A stretch of DNA of 33,494 nt. It comes from Candidatus Saccharimonadota bacterium. Its GTDB lineage: Bacteria > Patescibacteriota > Saccharimonadia > Saccharimonadales > UBA4665. Where the stretch lies: contig JACMPA010000015.1 of assembly GCA_014377695.1 (NCBI GenBank), forward strand, positions 1-33,494, written 5' to 3'. The position numbers were made by a program, and so were the translations under genes. Below, one piece after another: positions 20,486-29,669 of the stretch. Under the pieces are notes generated by a model. It saw nothing but the letters and a program-made list of their open reading frames with translations. It was not told where the DNA came from and made no database searches. Each line of letters begins with the position of its first letter. The stretch's first letter is position 1.

Positions 20486-21544
20486 ATGTCTGCCACAGAC
20501 GCACATAGACTGGTTTCACTCCAAAGCATCAGTGCGCTGATCGTAGCCCTGCTCCTAGTAGCAGGGCTACTGCATAGCCGTACGGCGTACGGGGCACAGC
20601 TGCCAACCCGCAGTATCGAGCTCTCATCCGCCAGCGCCAGCGCCACGGATTCTTATCAACTAACCTTTACGCTGCCACAGGCTGAGACGCTGGGCTCGAT
20701 CAAATTACAGTTCTGTGCCGAAAGCCCGCTCGTTGGTAACCCCTGCACGCTGCCAGTCGGCATGAACCTGAATAGCACGTCGCTAGCGTCGCAAACCGGT
20801 GGGGCTGGTTTTAGCATCGTAAGTGCTAGCGGCACAGATATTATATTGGGCCGCGCACCAGTGGCTACAGGAGCGACAAGCCTAACCTTCAAACTGAGCG
20901 GTATCGTTAACCCGTCCACGAATGGGTCCTATTTTGGGCGGATTCAAACATATACTACGGCGGCTGGTACCGGTGCAAGCACGGATTATGGCGGCTTAGC
21001 CTTTACCATCAACACAAGCGTCAATATTAGTGCCACCGTACCACCATACTTATACTTTTGCGTGGGAATTACCGTGACTGGGGTAAACTGTGCGACCGCA
21101 GTTGGGGACTATATTAATTTCGGAAACTTTAGTCCAGCCATTGCTAGTGTAGCCCAAACTCAGATGGTAGCTGGATCCAATGCCGACACCGGCTACTTTA
21201 TCTCAGTGAATGGGAGTACATTGACGTCCGGTAACAACGTTATTCCAGAATTGGCCGCTCCAGATGTATCGCGGCCCGGTGTCAGTCAATTTGGCATAAA
21301 CTTGGTGGCTAATAGCGATCCGCAAGTGGGACAAGCTCCAGCTGGGGCAGGTACCGGTTCGGCAGTAGGCGGGTACAAAATTGCTAATCAGTACAAATAC
21401 ACCGATGGCGATACCGTTGCCACGGCTACGCAACCGGACGAAGCCCGTCGATACACAACCAGCTACCTAGCAAACGTCAAAAAAGACCAAGCACCGGGGG
21501 TGTACGTAACGACATTGACGTACGTCGCCACTGCCGGTTTTTAA
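20486..21544 (+). CDS. secreted surface protein, paralog 3
   Basis: signal peptide; LPTRSIELSSAS; NISATVPPYLYFC; SQFGINLVANS; C-terminus VYVTTLTYVATAGF. Confidence 0.85.
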   Translation: MSATDAHRLVSLQSISALIVALLLVAGLLHSRTAYGAQLPTRSIELSSASASATDSYQLTFTLPQAETLGSIKLQFCAESPLVGNPCTLPVGMNLNSTSLASQTGGAGFSIVSASGTDIILGRAPVATGATSLTFKLSGIVNPSTNGSYFGRIQTYTTAAGTGASTDYGGLAFTINTSVNISATVPPYLYFCVGITVTGVNCATAVGDYINFGNFSPAIASVAQTQMVAGSNADTGYFISVNGSTLTSGNNVIPELAAPDVSRPGVSQFGINLVANSDPQVGQAPAGAGTGSAVGGYKIANQYKYTDGDTVATATQPDEARRYTTSYLANVKKDQAPGVYVTTLTYVATAGF

Positions 21545-21762
21545 CTTTGTAGTCTAGTGCCCGACTCATTTAATGCAGACAGATGATAGTGAAGCCCCCC
21601 TCGAAGCTGACAGATGCGTGGCGGGCTAGCTCAAGATTTTTTTGCATATCTACAAGTGTAATCTATGTTTTCGAGACGTAGGGTATAGACTCTTTGGTAA
21701 AACCCTCATGCTTTTGGTATGATTACTAATAACTAATCAAAAAATAAGAGGGAAAAAATCGT

Positions 21763-22767
21763 ATGAGTCGACGTCGTAACGTCTTAACATCTTTAACAGT
21801 GATGCTTGCAGCATTTGTAATGCTATGTGGCTCAACAGCGCCGGTATTCGCAGCTGATGCGGTTGGTGGAGCAGGCAACGGATTACGGATATCACCGGTC
21901 AGTTCCAACCTGACAATCAAACCAGGCAGCAATGTGACGGTTGATGTCTACATTACAAACGTTACCTCGCAAAAAACCACTTTCGAGGTATTCGTGAATG
22001 ACTTCGTCGCCAGTGGTGACGAGTCGGGAAACCCGGCTCTGATCTTGGACGACGGTAAATCAGCCCCAACACATAGCTTACGGGCCTTTGTACCAAAATT
22101 AAGCAATGTTACGCTTGCCCCTAATGAGCAACGAGACATCAAAGTTCCTATTAGTATTCCAGCAACTGCCCCAGCCGGCGGTTACTTTGGTGCAGTTCGA
22201 TTTGCAGCCACTACCGAAACTGTTGCCGGCAAGAACGTGGCCCTCTCCGCAAGTGTCGCTTCACTGATATTGGTAAAAGTACCAGGTAATTACAAAGAGA
22301 TCATGAGCGTCGAGAGCATCGACACCCGCAAAAAAGACAAGATACACAGTATCTTCACCAAAAAGAACGACATTGATGCCGTGGTTCGCTTTAAAAACAG
22401 TGGTGACATCCAGGAAGTGCCATTTGGTAAGCTTACCGTCACGAAAATGGGCGGTTCGGTTGTCTACACAACTGAAGTTAACAATGCCGAAACACCTGGT
22501 AGCGTCCTGCCAGGAAGCGTCCGTAAGTTTGCAATTCCACTCAAAAGCATCAGCTCGTTTGGGAAATACAAAATTCAAGGTGATTTTGGGTATGGTAAGG
22601 GTCAAACTCTGACCGCTAACACGACGTTCTACGTCATACCGGTCCCAATCATGATTGTATTAGGTGTACTAATCGTTCTGATAATCATTGCCATCGTTGA
22701 AGTGCCACGGGTTCTGAAGCGCTACAACCGACGGGTATTGCGCCGCGCTGGCCGCGGACGTAAATAA
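21763..22767 (+). CDS. DUF916 / WxL-interacting-protein-like membrane protein
   Basis: signal peptide, two beta domains (LRISPVSSNLTIKPGSNVTVDVYITNVT..., SIPATAPAGGYFGAVRF), C-terminal TM and basic tail KRYNRRVLRRAGRGRK. Confidence 0.75.
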   Translation: MSRRRNVLTSLTVMLAAFVMLCGSTAPVFAADAVGGAGNGLRISPVSSNLTIKPGSNVTVDVYITNVTSQKTTFEVFVNDFVASGDESGNPALILDDGKSAPTHSLRAFVPKLSNVTLAPNEQRDIKVPISIPATAPAGGYFGAVRFAATTETVAGKNVALSASVASLILVKVPGNYKEIMSVESIDTRKKDKIHSIFTKKNDIDAVVRFKNSGDIQEVPFGKLTVTKMGGSVVYTTEVNNAETPGSVLPGSVRKFAIPLKSISSFGKYKIQGDFGYGKGQTLTANTTFYVIPVPIMIVLGVLIVLIIIAIVEVPRVLKRYNRRVLRRAGRGRK

Positions 22768-22857
22768 ACCAGGGGCGAAATAACAGATTTGGCACATGTA
22801 ACGTAGGGTCCACGCTCCAGTACTCATGCGCTATGCGCGTGCTGTACTCTGGGATTC

Positions 22858-22917
22858 CAATTTGAACTAAACTATACTCAAATTGATGCTTCCCTGAACC
22901 TATAAGGTATAGTTTAG
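22858..22917 (+). promoter_or_regulatory. potential RNA pseudoknot / nested inverted repeats immediately upstream of PKD gene
   Basis: CAATTTGA (22858-22865)/TCAAATTG (22878-22885) hairpin; loop CTAAACTATAC (22867-22877) is perfectly complementary to GTATAGTTTAG (22907-22917). Confidence 0.5.
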
Positions 22918-22923
22918 ATAAAC

Positions 22924-23877
22924 ATGAGCAACATACATATCACTTCGGCTCGTCCATTTTCGGCTCGTCATTGGCGACTAGCTGCGATAATTTTGTTTGT
23001 CATTGCTTGGGCACTCATTGTAAACGTGCCGGTAGCCAAGGCTATTGGTTCGCAGAAGAATCCACAGTCTGGTGCAGTTGGACTAGAAGGTACCGTGCCA
23101 TCGCCGCCGCCAACACAGGCGGCGACCATCACCGTTCCAGGGAACGGTCAGACGTTTAAGGTAACCCCGACTACCGTTAGTGGTTTGTGTAAAACCGGGT
23201 TGTTAGTCAAGGTATTTAGTAACAATATCTTCGTAGGTTCAGCAATTTGTGCCAATGGCAGTTATAGTATGCAGGTTGATCTGTTTAGCGGCCGAAACGA
23301 CCTCGTGGCCAGGGTTTATGATTCACTTGATCAGGCCGGCCCAGATTCAAACTTAGTTTCCATTACTTATGCCGATACTCAGTTCACCGCTTTCGGTGTG
23401 CGGGTCAGCCTGAGTAGCATATTTGCACAGCTGGGTGCTGATCCTGGCAAGGTCCTGGACTGGCCAATCATTCTGAGTGGTGGTGTTGGCCCGTATGCTC
23501 TAAGTGTTGATTGGGGCGACGGTACGGCCGCTAGTCTGCAGAGCGAATCGTTCCCCGGTAACATATCAATTAAGCATACGTATAAATCAGCCGGAATTTA
23601 CAGGGTTATCGTCAAAGTTACCGATGCAAAGGGTAACGTGGCCTTCCTGCAGCTGGTAGGCGTAGCCAATGGTAAAGTCAGTCAGAGTTCAATCACGGGC
23701 GGCGCGGCCGGTTCCAGCAGTGGCACGGGAGTCACAAACGGCACCTCAACCATCATATGGTGGCCAATGCTCCTCCTCCTACCACTCATTTTCAGCTCAT
23801 TCTGGCTGGGCCGCCGCCATGAACTGTTCGCAATCCGAAAGCAGCTGGAACGTTCCCGTGGTGACGTACAGTACTAG
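22924..23877 (+). CDS. secreted PKD-like domain protein with C-terminal TM
   Basis: signal peptide; SVDWGDGTAASLQSESFPGNISIKHTYKSAGIYRVIVKVTDAKGN (PKD); C-terminal TM WWPMLLLLPLIFSSFWLG. Confidence 0.85.
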   Translation: MSNIHITSARPFSARHWRLAAIILFVIAWALIVNVPVAKAIGSQKNPQSGAVGLEGTVPSPPPTQAATITVPGNGQTFKVTPTTVSGLCKTGLLVKVFSNNIFVGSAICANGSYSMQVDLFSGRNDLVARVYDSLDQAGPDSNLVSITYADTQFTAFGVRVSLSSIFAQLGADPGKVLDWPIILSGGVGPYALSVDWGDGTAASLQSESFPGNISIKHTYKSAGIYRVIVKVTDAKGNVAFLQLVGVANGKVSQSSITGGAAGSSSGTGVTNGTSTIIWWPMLLLLPLIFSSFWLGRRHELFAIRKQLERSRGDVQY

Positions 23878-23904
23878 GCCATGGAAGAGTAATTAACTCA
23901 ACTC

Positions 23905-24273
23905 ATGCAGTACATCCAACTAGCTTTAACGCAGGGTGGCAATCCAGCCGCCATACAGCAAGGTCTTTTGCAGACCGGCTGGAGCGAACCGATGATAGCC
24001 GAAGCGTTTCGTCGATTAGGGTTCGGACAATCACCTATAGTCTCCACAAGTATGCCTAACCCCCATTATGCGCGTGATGTCCGGAGAGGGATTTTATGGA
24101 TTGTATCGCCTTTCATCATCTTAATCAGCGTGGCAATTCTTCAGTTTATCTTTCACTTTGCCGGTATCGACAGTAAATTCATTGATATTCTAGCGATTCT
24201 TATTGGTTTTGCCGGTGTGGTCTTGTTGATCGTCGGGCCGATTATCGGCATCATAAAAATAGTCAAAGCTTAA
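23905..24273 (+). CDS. small two-TM hypothetical protein
   Basis: 122-aa ORF with N-terminal helical segment (AAIQQGLLQTGWSEPMIAEAFRRLG) and two TM helices. Confidence 0.75.
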   Translation: MQYIQLALTQGGNPAAIQQGLLQTGWSEPMIAEAFRRLGFGQSPIVSTSMPNPHYARDVRRGILWIVSPFIILISVAILQFIFHFAGIDSKFIDILAILIGFAGVVLLIVGPIIGIIKIVKA

Positions 24274-24361
24274 TCCTCAATATTTAACTAGCATCGTACA
24301 GCTAGATTATCACCCTGGTCAGCTAGTATCGGAAGGCTAGTATTGATATAATAGTAGTATT

Positions 24362-25447
24362 ATGTCAAAAAGTCCTAATTCTGGTGTGAAAGTCTATGTC
24401 GGCATGTCTGGCGGTGTCGACAGCTCTGTTACGGCTGCGCTTTTGAAGCAGCAAGGCTACGATGTGACGGGTGTGTACATGAAAAACTGGAGTCAGGATT
24501 TGCCCGGTATGGTCTGCCCGTGGAAGGAAGATTACCAAGACGCCAAGCGAGTGGCCGTGCAGCTTGATATTCCGTTCAAAATGTACGACTTTCAGGCGGA
24601 GTACCGCCAAAAAGTGGTTGATTACATGGTTGCCGAGTACCAAGCTGGTCGGACGCCGAACCCAGACGTTATGTGTAACCAAGAAGTAAAGTTTAAACTC
24701 TTCCTTCAAGCCTGCCTGGAAGATGGGGCCGATATGATCGCTACAGGGCATTATTCTAGAGTTGCGAATGGCCAACTGCTCACCGGCATCGATACAAATA
24801 AGGACCAATCGTATTTTTTGTACCGCGTCACGGAAGATGCTTTGCAGCACACGCTTATGCCAATTGGCGAATACGAAAAGCCACGCGTCCGTGAACTTGC
24901 AGCAGAGTTTGGCCTAGCTACGGCTCAAAAAAAGGACAGTCAGGGAATCTGCTTCGTCGGTAAAGTCGGCATCAAAGATTTTTTGTTGTACGAGTTAGGC
25001 CCACAGACTACCGGTGCGATTGTTGATCAGAACCGGGTTACGATCGGGCAGCACGACGGAGCTATCTTTTATACGATTGGTCAGCGTCATGGCTTAGACG
25101 TAGGCGGTGGTCTGCCGTATTACGTCGTGGGCAAAGATATGGCTAAGAATGAAGTGTACGTTACGACTCAACTCGATGATACTCGATTATGGCACAAAGA
25201 TTTACGACTGAGTGATTTGCACTGGATTAACAAAACGCCAGAAGCTGGCAAAACATACCACGTCCGCACTCGCTACCGCGCCCCACTCGTCGGGTGTAAA
25301 TTAACTTGGGAGGACTGTCCTCCCAACGCTGGAATGGCAGAGGTAGTACAGGTGGTATTGAATGAAGACATCCGGGCGATCACACCCGGCCAATCTGCCG
25401 TCGTCTACGACGGTGATCGCTGCCTCGGCGGCGGTATTGTAGTGTGA
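24362..25447 (+). CDS. mnmA: tRNA-specific 2-thiouridylase MnmA
   Basis: VGMSGGVDSSVTAALLKQQGYDVTGVYMKNW, TGHYSR, DQSYFLYR, SQGICFVG, GQRHGLDVGGG. Confidence 0.96.
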   Translation: MSKSPNSGVKVYVGMSGGVDSSVTAALLKQQGYDVTGVYMKNWSQDLPGMVCPWKEDYQDAKRVAVQLDIPFKMYDFQAEYRQKVVDYMVAEYQAGRTPNPDVMCNQEVKFKLFLQACLEDGADMIATGHYSRVANGQLLTGIDTNKDQSYFLYRVTEDALQHTLMPIGEYEKPRVRELAAEFGLATAQKKDSQGICFVGKVGIKDFLLYELGPQTTGAIVDQNRVTIGQHDGAIFYTIGQRHGLDVGGGLPYYVVGKDMAKNEVYVTTQLDDTRLWHKDLRLSDLHWINKTPEAGKTYHVRTRYRAPLVGCKLTWEDCPPNAGMAEVVQVVLNEDIRAITPGQSAVVYDGDRCLGGGIVV

Positions 25448-25557
25448 TAAAACCATCGTACCCGCTGTTCGTTTTAAGGTGTATCATTAGCGTAAGTGAT
25501 CAAAATTGCACAAACCGTTTGCATATTCAAAAATAAAGTATATAGTACAGTTTAATT

Positions 25558-26550
25558 ATGGCTGCTGAACTGCTGACTGAACTGATAGTAAATAACTCAC
25601 TTAAAGACGTATCAGAGTTTGGTATGCGTAGTGCATCTCAAGTAAAAGGTGTCGCCGCTGGCGCAGGCAGCGCGGCTATAGTCGGGCTCGGCGTGTTCAT
25701 GAAAATGAAGGCGGGTAGTCCCGAAGGCCTATCCAAGAACGGCCGAGTGCGCTTTGTTGATCCAGGCTGGATAGGTATGCGAGAACGTAATCGACAATTT
25801 TATAAATCAACGCCTATCTACGATCCGTTTGCTCAAATCAGCGGGCTGAAATCAGGTCCAGTTCCCATTCAAAGTTTATTTAAAACAGATGGCAAACCAA
25901 TCGGCTGGGACAAAGAGTTTTATGACCTCCTATTACCAGGATTTTTGATTTCACCCCACCCGTGGCGCAAATACAAACTGCTAAATACGCAGAATGATAA
26001 CCGGTCGTTCAATTTCAATACGCAGAACGTGCAAGTGCCTGACATTAAAGGTCGCCTATTTAATTTGAGCGGGGCGTTTACTTGGGGACACATAACTGGT
26101 ATTGATGATAATCGTCAGCGCAAACAGTATGAGTATCTGAAGAGTTCTGATAGCCGGCCAGCCGGTCCAGTAAGCGTCGAGCAATTAGTAGTCAATGGGC
26201 TAATGGCTGGTAAGGGAACTGGTGCAACCGATGTCGGTGACCAAATCCGCACAATTATTGAACCGATTATATTTGAACAATTGTATGAATCTGAGGAACC
26301 GGCGGTAGAAGCCCGCACGTTGTTCGAAAGTGTCGAGAGAATGTCTCACGATCGGCTACTGGATTTAGGCGCGGAACTTAGAGAAGTCGAACCGATTGCT
26401 AGTCCGCATATCTTTGGACATTTGGCTATGCATGCAACGTTAAGTGTTGAGCAGCCAACGTACTTACAACTAGCAGCAATGCAAGGTATGGACGAGGGCA
26501 ATCCAGCTGGATTCGGGCTCGCACCGGCTGCTCATTCGATCGTTGAATAG
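25558..26550 (+). CDS. hypothetical protein
   Basis: 330-aa ORF with promoter-like TTGCAT-N16-TATAGT just before ATG; no family recognised. Confidence 0.75.
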   Translation: MAAELLTELIVNNSLKDVSEFGMRSASQVKGVAAGAGSAAIVGLGVFMKMKAGSPEGLSKNGRVRFVDPGWIGMRERNRQFYKSTPIYDPFAQISGLKSGPVPIQSLFKTDGKPIGWDKEFYDLLLPGFLISPHPWRKYKLLNTQNDNRSFNFNTQNVQVPDIKGRLFNLSGAFTWGHITGIDDNRQRKQYEYLKSSDSRPAGPVSVEQLVVNGLMAGKGTGATDVGDQIRTIIEPIIFEQLYESEEPAVEARTLFESVERMSHDRLLDLGAELREVEPIASPHIFGHLAMHATLSVEQPTYLQLAAMQGMDEGNPAGFGLAPAAHSIVE

Positions 26551-26573
26551 AAGCATCTGCTACACTTAAAACT

Positions 26574-26999
26574 ATGACACATTGGTTACTTGTATCGTCA
26601 CCAGCTAACTTTGAGACTTCGCGTGGCCGCGGCTTTGACGTTGCGGGCATGAAAAAGCGTTGGGCCAAGGCAGCAAGCGAGGTGCGGCCCGGTGATACGG
26701 TCTTCTTTTATGCGACGGGCCTCAAGGCTATTGCCGGCGAGGCAGTGGCCACTGGTGAAGCCTACTTTGATGAAACCGTCATTTGGGAATCTACTAAGCT
26801 TGGTGAATACTACCCCCATCGCTTCCCAGTTGACCTCGTAAAAGCCCGCGAGGCTGACGAGTACTTGCCAGTTGAGACGTTCTTAACTGAGTACGAAAAC
26901 GCCCGCAAATGGCCAGCCAAAAACTGGACTCTGGCTTTTCAGGGAAACGTGCACCGCTTAAACGATCACGATTATAAGCTTATTCACGATTTGTTATAA
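26574..26999 (+). CDS. EVE-domain (PUA-like) protein
   Basis: HWLLVSSPANFETSRGRGFDVAGMKKRWAKAASEVRPGDTVFFYATGLKAIAGEAVATG. Confidence 0.8.
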   Translation: MTHWLLVSSPANFETSRGRGFDVAGMKKRWAKAASEVRPGDTVFFYATGLKAIAGEAVATGEAYFDETVIWESTKLGEYYPHRFPVDLVKAREADEYLPVETFLTEYENARKWPAKNWTLAFQGNVHRLNDHDYKLIHDLL

Positions 27000-27243
27000 C
27001 TTGCGAAGCTTCAAGCGCGTGTAAAAAACCGTTTGGAAACTCTATAGGTTTACCTAGTGCGGCCTGCCCATAGTCATTCAGCGTAACCTCTGTAATATCA
27101 TTAAATTGATCGGCCGCTCGATGTCGTTCCAGGGATTCTAGGACGTGCCGAACAGCCGTCACATCACGAATGACTGGACGTGAAGCTATTTCAGCACTTT
27201 GACTTGTGTCTCGGCTGCTGCCGTGTCTTTCAAAGAATTTCAT
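26980..27243 (-). CDS. small hypothetical protein
   Basis: 87-aa ORF in a gap with no + strand gene; convergent 20-nt overlap with EVE gene. Confidence 0.5.
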   Translation of the reverse strand: MKFFERHGSSRDTSQSAEIASRPVIRDVTAVRHVLESLERHRAADQFNDITEVTLNDYGQAALGKPIEFPNGFLHALEASQVITNRE

Positions 27244-27313
27244 GGTACTTAAGTATAGCTCAAGTAGCTAGTTTGGTGCCGGACAGAGGCGAAGTAGTGT
27301 AAAATAGGTCGAT

Positions 27314-29275
27314 ATGAACGCTCAAGATATTCGCAAAGCCTACCTCAAATTTTTTACGGATCGTGGCCACCAAGTGATCGCAAGGGCACCTTTGGTGCCC
27401 TTGAACGACCCGACGACACTTTTTACCGGCTCTGGCATGCAGCCATTACTACCGTTTTTGTTAGGTGATCAACACCCCGACGGCATCCGATTAGCAGATA
27501 GTCAAACCTGTTTACGTGCCCAAGACATCGAGGAAGTCGGTGACAACCGTCATACAACGTTCTTTGAAATGTTGGGTAACTGGTCTCTCGGTGATTACAC
27601 TAAGGAACAACAAATTCCCTGGATGTATGAATTTTTGACTAAAGTGGTTGGCATTGATCCGGCTAAGTTGTACGTGACCTGCTTTATCGGTGCTCCAGAA
27701 TTCGGTGTACCTAAAGACACCTTGGCAGCCGAGCTTTGGGAAAAACTATTTGTGGATAGCGGCGTTTCTGCTGGAGTCACCGACATTGGTAGCGAAGCAC
27801 AGGGTTATGCACGGGGCATGCACGCTGGCGAGCGCATTTTCTATTACGATGGCAGCAAAAACTGGTGGAATCGTGGTAAAACAGGCCCGCAAACTACGCC
27901 CGTCGGTGATCCATGCGGTCCAGACAGCGAAATGTTTTACGATTTTGGAACGCCGCATGACGCTAAATGGGGCGAGCACTGCCACCCGAACTGTGATTGT
28001 GGTCGATTTATGGAAATCGGTAACAACGTGTTTATGGCTTACCGCAAAGTAGCCGAAGGTGAATTCGTGCCGCTCGATAAACCAAATATCGATCACGGTT
28101 CTGGCCTAGAGCGTATTGCGGCAGCTGCCATCGACAATCCGGACGTTTTCAAGATTAGTTTGTTATGGCCGATAGTTGAAACACTCGAAAAGATTTCTGG
28201 CAAATCATACGATAGTAATCAGCCGAGTATGCGGGTCATTGCCGATCACCTGCGCGCTGCCACATTCCTTGCTGTCGATGGGGTAGTCCCAAGTAATAAA
28301 GAACAGGGTTACGTCATGCGCCGCCTCGTGCGCCGGGCGATCCGCTTTGCCTTCGAACTCGGCGTTGAGCAGAACTTCATGGAACAGATCGTTCCAGTAA
28401 TCGCTGATTTGTATGAAGCCGACTATCCAGAAGTCAAAGCCAACCGCGACAAGGTTATCGAAGTGTTAGCTAAAGAAGAAAAGGCCTTCCGCCAGACGTT
28501 GCGGAAGGGGCTACAAGAGCTCACCAAGATAGTGGGTCACAGTACTGACGTACTCAAGCGCCACGAGGCCGATGCTGAGCCAATGCAAAACGATGTTGAT
28601 GGCGAATTGCTATTTAAACTGTACGACACGTATGGCTTTCCGGTTGAACTCAGTACAGAAGAAGCTTTTAAACTCGGATTGGAGCTTCCAAACGATTGGC
28701 GAGAGCAGTTTGACGCTAAAATGAAAGAGCAGCGGGAGCGGTCGCAGACCGCGGCAAAGGGCACTTTCAAAGGTGGCCTTGGTGGGCAAACCTTGCAACA
28801 CAAAAAATACCACACCGCCACGCACCTGATGTACCAGTCATTACGCACCGTGCTTGGTGACCACGTCATTCAGCACGGCAGTAACATTACCGAAGACCGA
28901 CTGCGCTTTGACTTCAGCCATCCAGATAAAGTAACGCCAGAACAACTTCAAGCCGTCGAAGACATGGTGAATGAGCAGATTGAAAAGGACCTGAAAGTAT
29001 CATTTCAGGAATACCCGACGACGGTTGCGCGTCAAGAGAAGGGTGCTCTCGGTGCCTTCGGTGATCGCTACGGCGATACCGTAAAGGTTTATCAAATGAT
29101 TGCCAATGGCGATGACACGCCGTTTAGCTTCGAGATATGTGGCGGCCCTCATGTTGACCATACTGGGCAATTAGCCGTACCAGACGTCGGATCCAACACG
29201 CCGAAGCGGTTCAAGATCAAAAAAGAAGAGTCCAGCTCATCTGGCATCCGGCGCATCAAGGCAGTACTTTCGTAA
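27314..29275 (+). CDS. alaS: alanyl-tRNA synthetase, short form
   Basis: RKAYLKFFTDRGHQVIARAPLVPLNDPTTLFTGSGMQ, HTATHL motif, CGGPHVDHTG; ends at IRRIKAVLS with no DHHA1/C-Ala region. Confidence 0.96.
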   Translation: MNAQDIRKAYLKFFTDRGHQVIARAPLVPLNDPTTLFTGSGMQPLLPFLLGDQHPDGIRLADSQTCLRAQDIEEVGDNRHTTFFEMLGNWSLGDYTKEQQIPWMYEFLTKVVGIDPAKLYVTCFIGAPEFGVPKDTLAAELWEKLFVDSGVSAGVTDIGSEAQGYARGMHAGERIFYYDGSKNWWNRGKTGPQTTPVGDPCGPDSEMFYDFGTPHDAKWGEHCHPNCDCGRFMEIGNNVFMAYRKVAEGEFVPLDKPNIDHGSGLERIAAAAIDNPDVFKISLLWPIVETLEKISGKSYDSNQPSMRVIADHLRAATFLAVDGVVPSNKEQGYVMRRLVRRAIRFAFELGVEQNFMEQIVPVIADLYEADYPEVKANRDKVIEVLAKEEKAFRQTLRKGLQELTKIVGHSTDVLKRHEADAEPMQNDVDGELLFKLYDTYGFPVELSTEEAFKLGLELPNDWREQFDAKMKEQRERSQTAAKGTFKGGLGGQTLQHKKYHTATHLMYQSLRTVLGDHVIQHGSNITEDRLRFDFSHPDKVTPEQLQAVEDMVNEQIEKDLKVSFQEYPTTVARQEKGALGAFGDRYGDTVKVYQMIANGDDTPFSFEICGGPHVDHTGQLAVPDVGSNTPKRFKIKKEESSSSGIRRIKAVLS

Positions 29276-29351
29276 CTAACCATTCAATTCAAATCCGCAG
29301 TAAGCGTCATGTGAGGTGTGAAGTATCCGGCGTCACAAAGTCGGTCAGTAC

Positions 29352-29381
29352 AAAAAACCCTACGTATACGTAGGGTTTTTT
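29352..29381. terminator. bidirectional intrinsic terminator
   Basis: perfect palindrome AAAAAACCCTACGTA-TACGTAGGGTTTTTT between convergent alaS and the 29397 gene. Confidence 0.9.
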
Positions 29382-29396
29382 AGATACTAACAACTA

Positions 29397-29669
29397 TTAG
29401 AAATCTATTCGAACAGCGCCGGGCAGCAGTGGCAAATCATGTGCTAGTCCACGAACTTTTGGTGCGGCTGCTTCGAATTTTCCGGTAGGGCAATCGTATG
29501 GAAGCCTTGCGCTTGTTGGTTCAACCTGCACAGCTTGTGGTGTAGGCATTTCGCCCAGTGGCGCTTGAGCCTGAAAGTCACCTTGAATGATGCGGAAAGC
29601 TTCTTGAGGCATGTGCCTAGCAAAACCTTCGTTAGAGGTTGATTGTTCAATATTTGGTTGAGCTGACAC
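29397..29669 (-). CDS. 90-aa hypothetical protein (GTG start)
   Basis: SD AGGAG upstream of GTG; followed by shared bidirectional terminator; promoter-like TGCTATAAT upstream. Confidence 0.65.
   Translation of the reverse strand: MSAQPNIEQSTSNEGFARHMPQEAFRIIQGDFQAQAPLGEMPTPQAVQVEPTSARLPYDCPTGKFEAAAPKVRGLAHDLPLLPGAVRIDF

Noticed and set aside
21583-21643. AGCCC…GGGCT followed by ATTTTTTT as a terminator after 21544
   Set aside because: Only ~5 bp of stem with a long loop before the T-run; too weak to call with confidence.
26574-26999. EVE-domain gene as part of a defence island
   Set aside because: EVE/PUA-like domains can accompany modification-dependent systems, but neighbours here are mnmA, a hypothetical and alaS; no nuclease, helicase or methyltransferase nearby.
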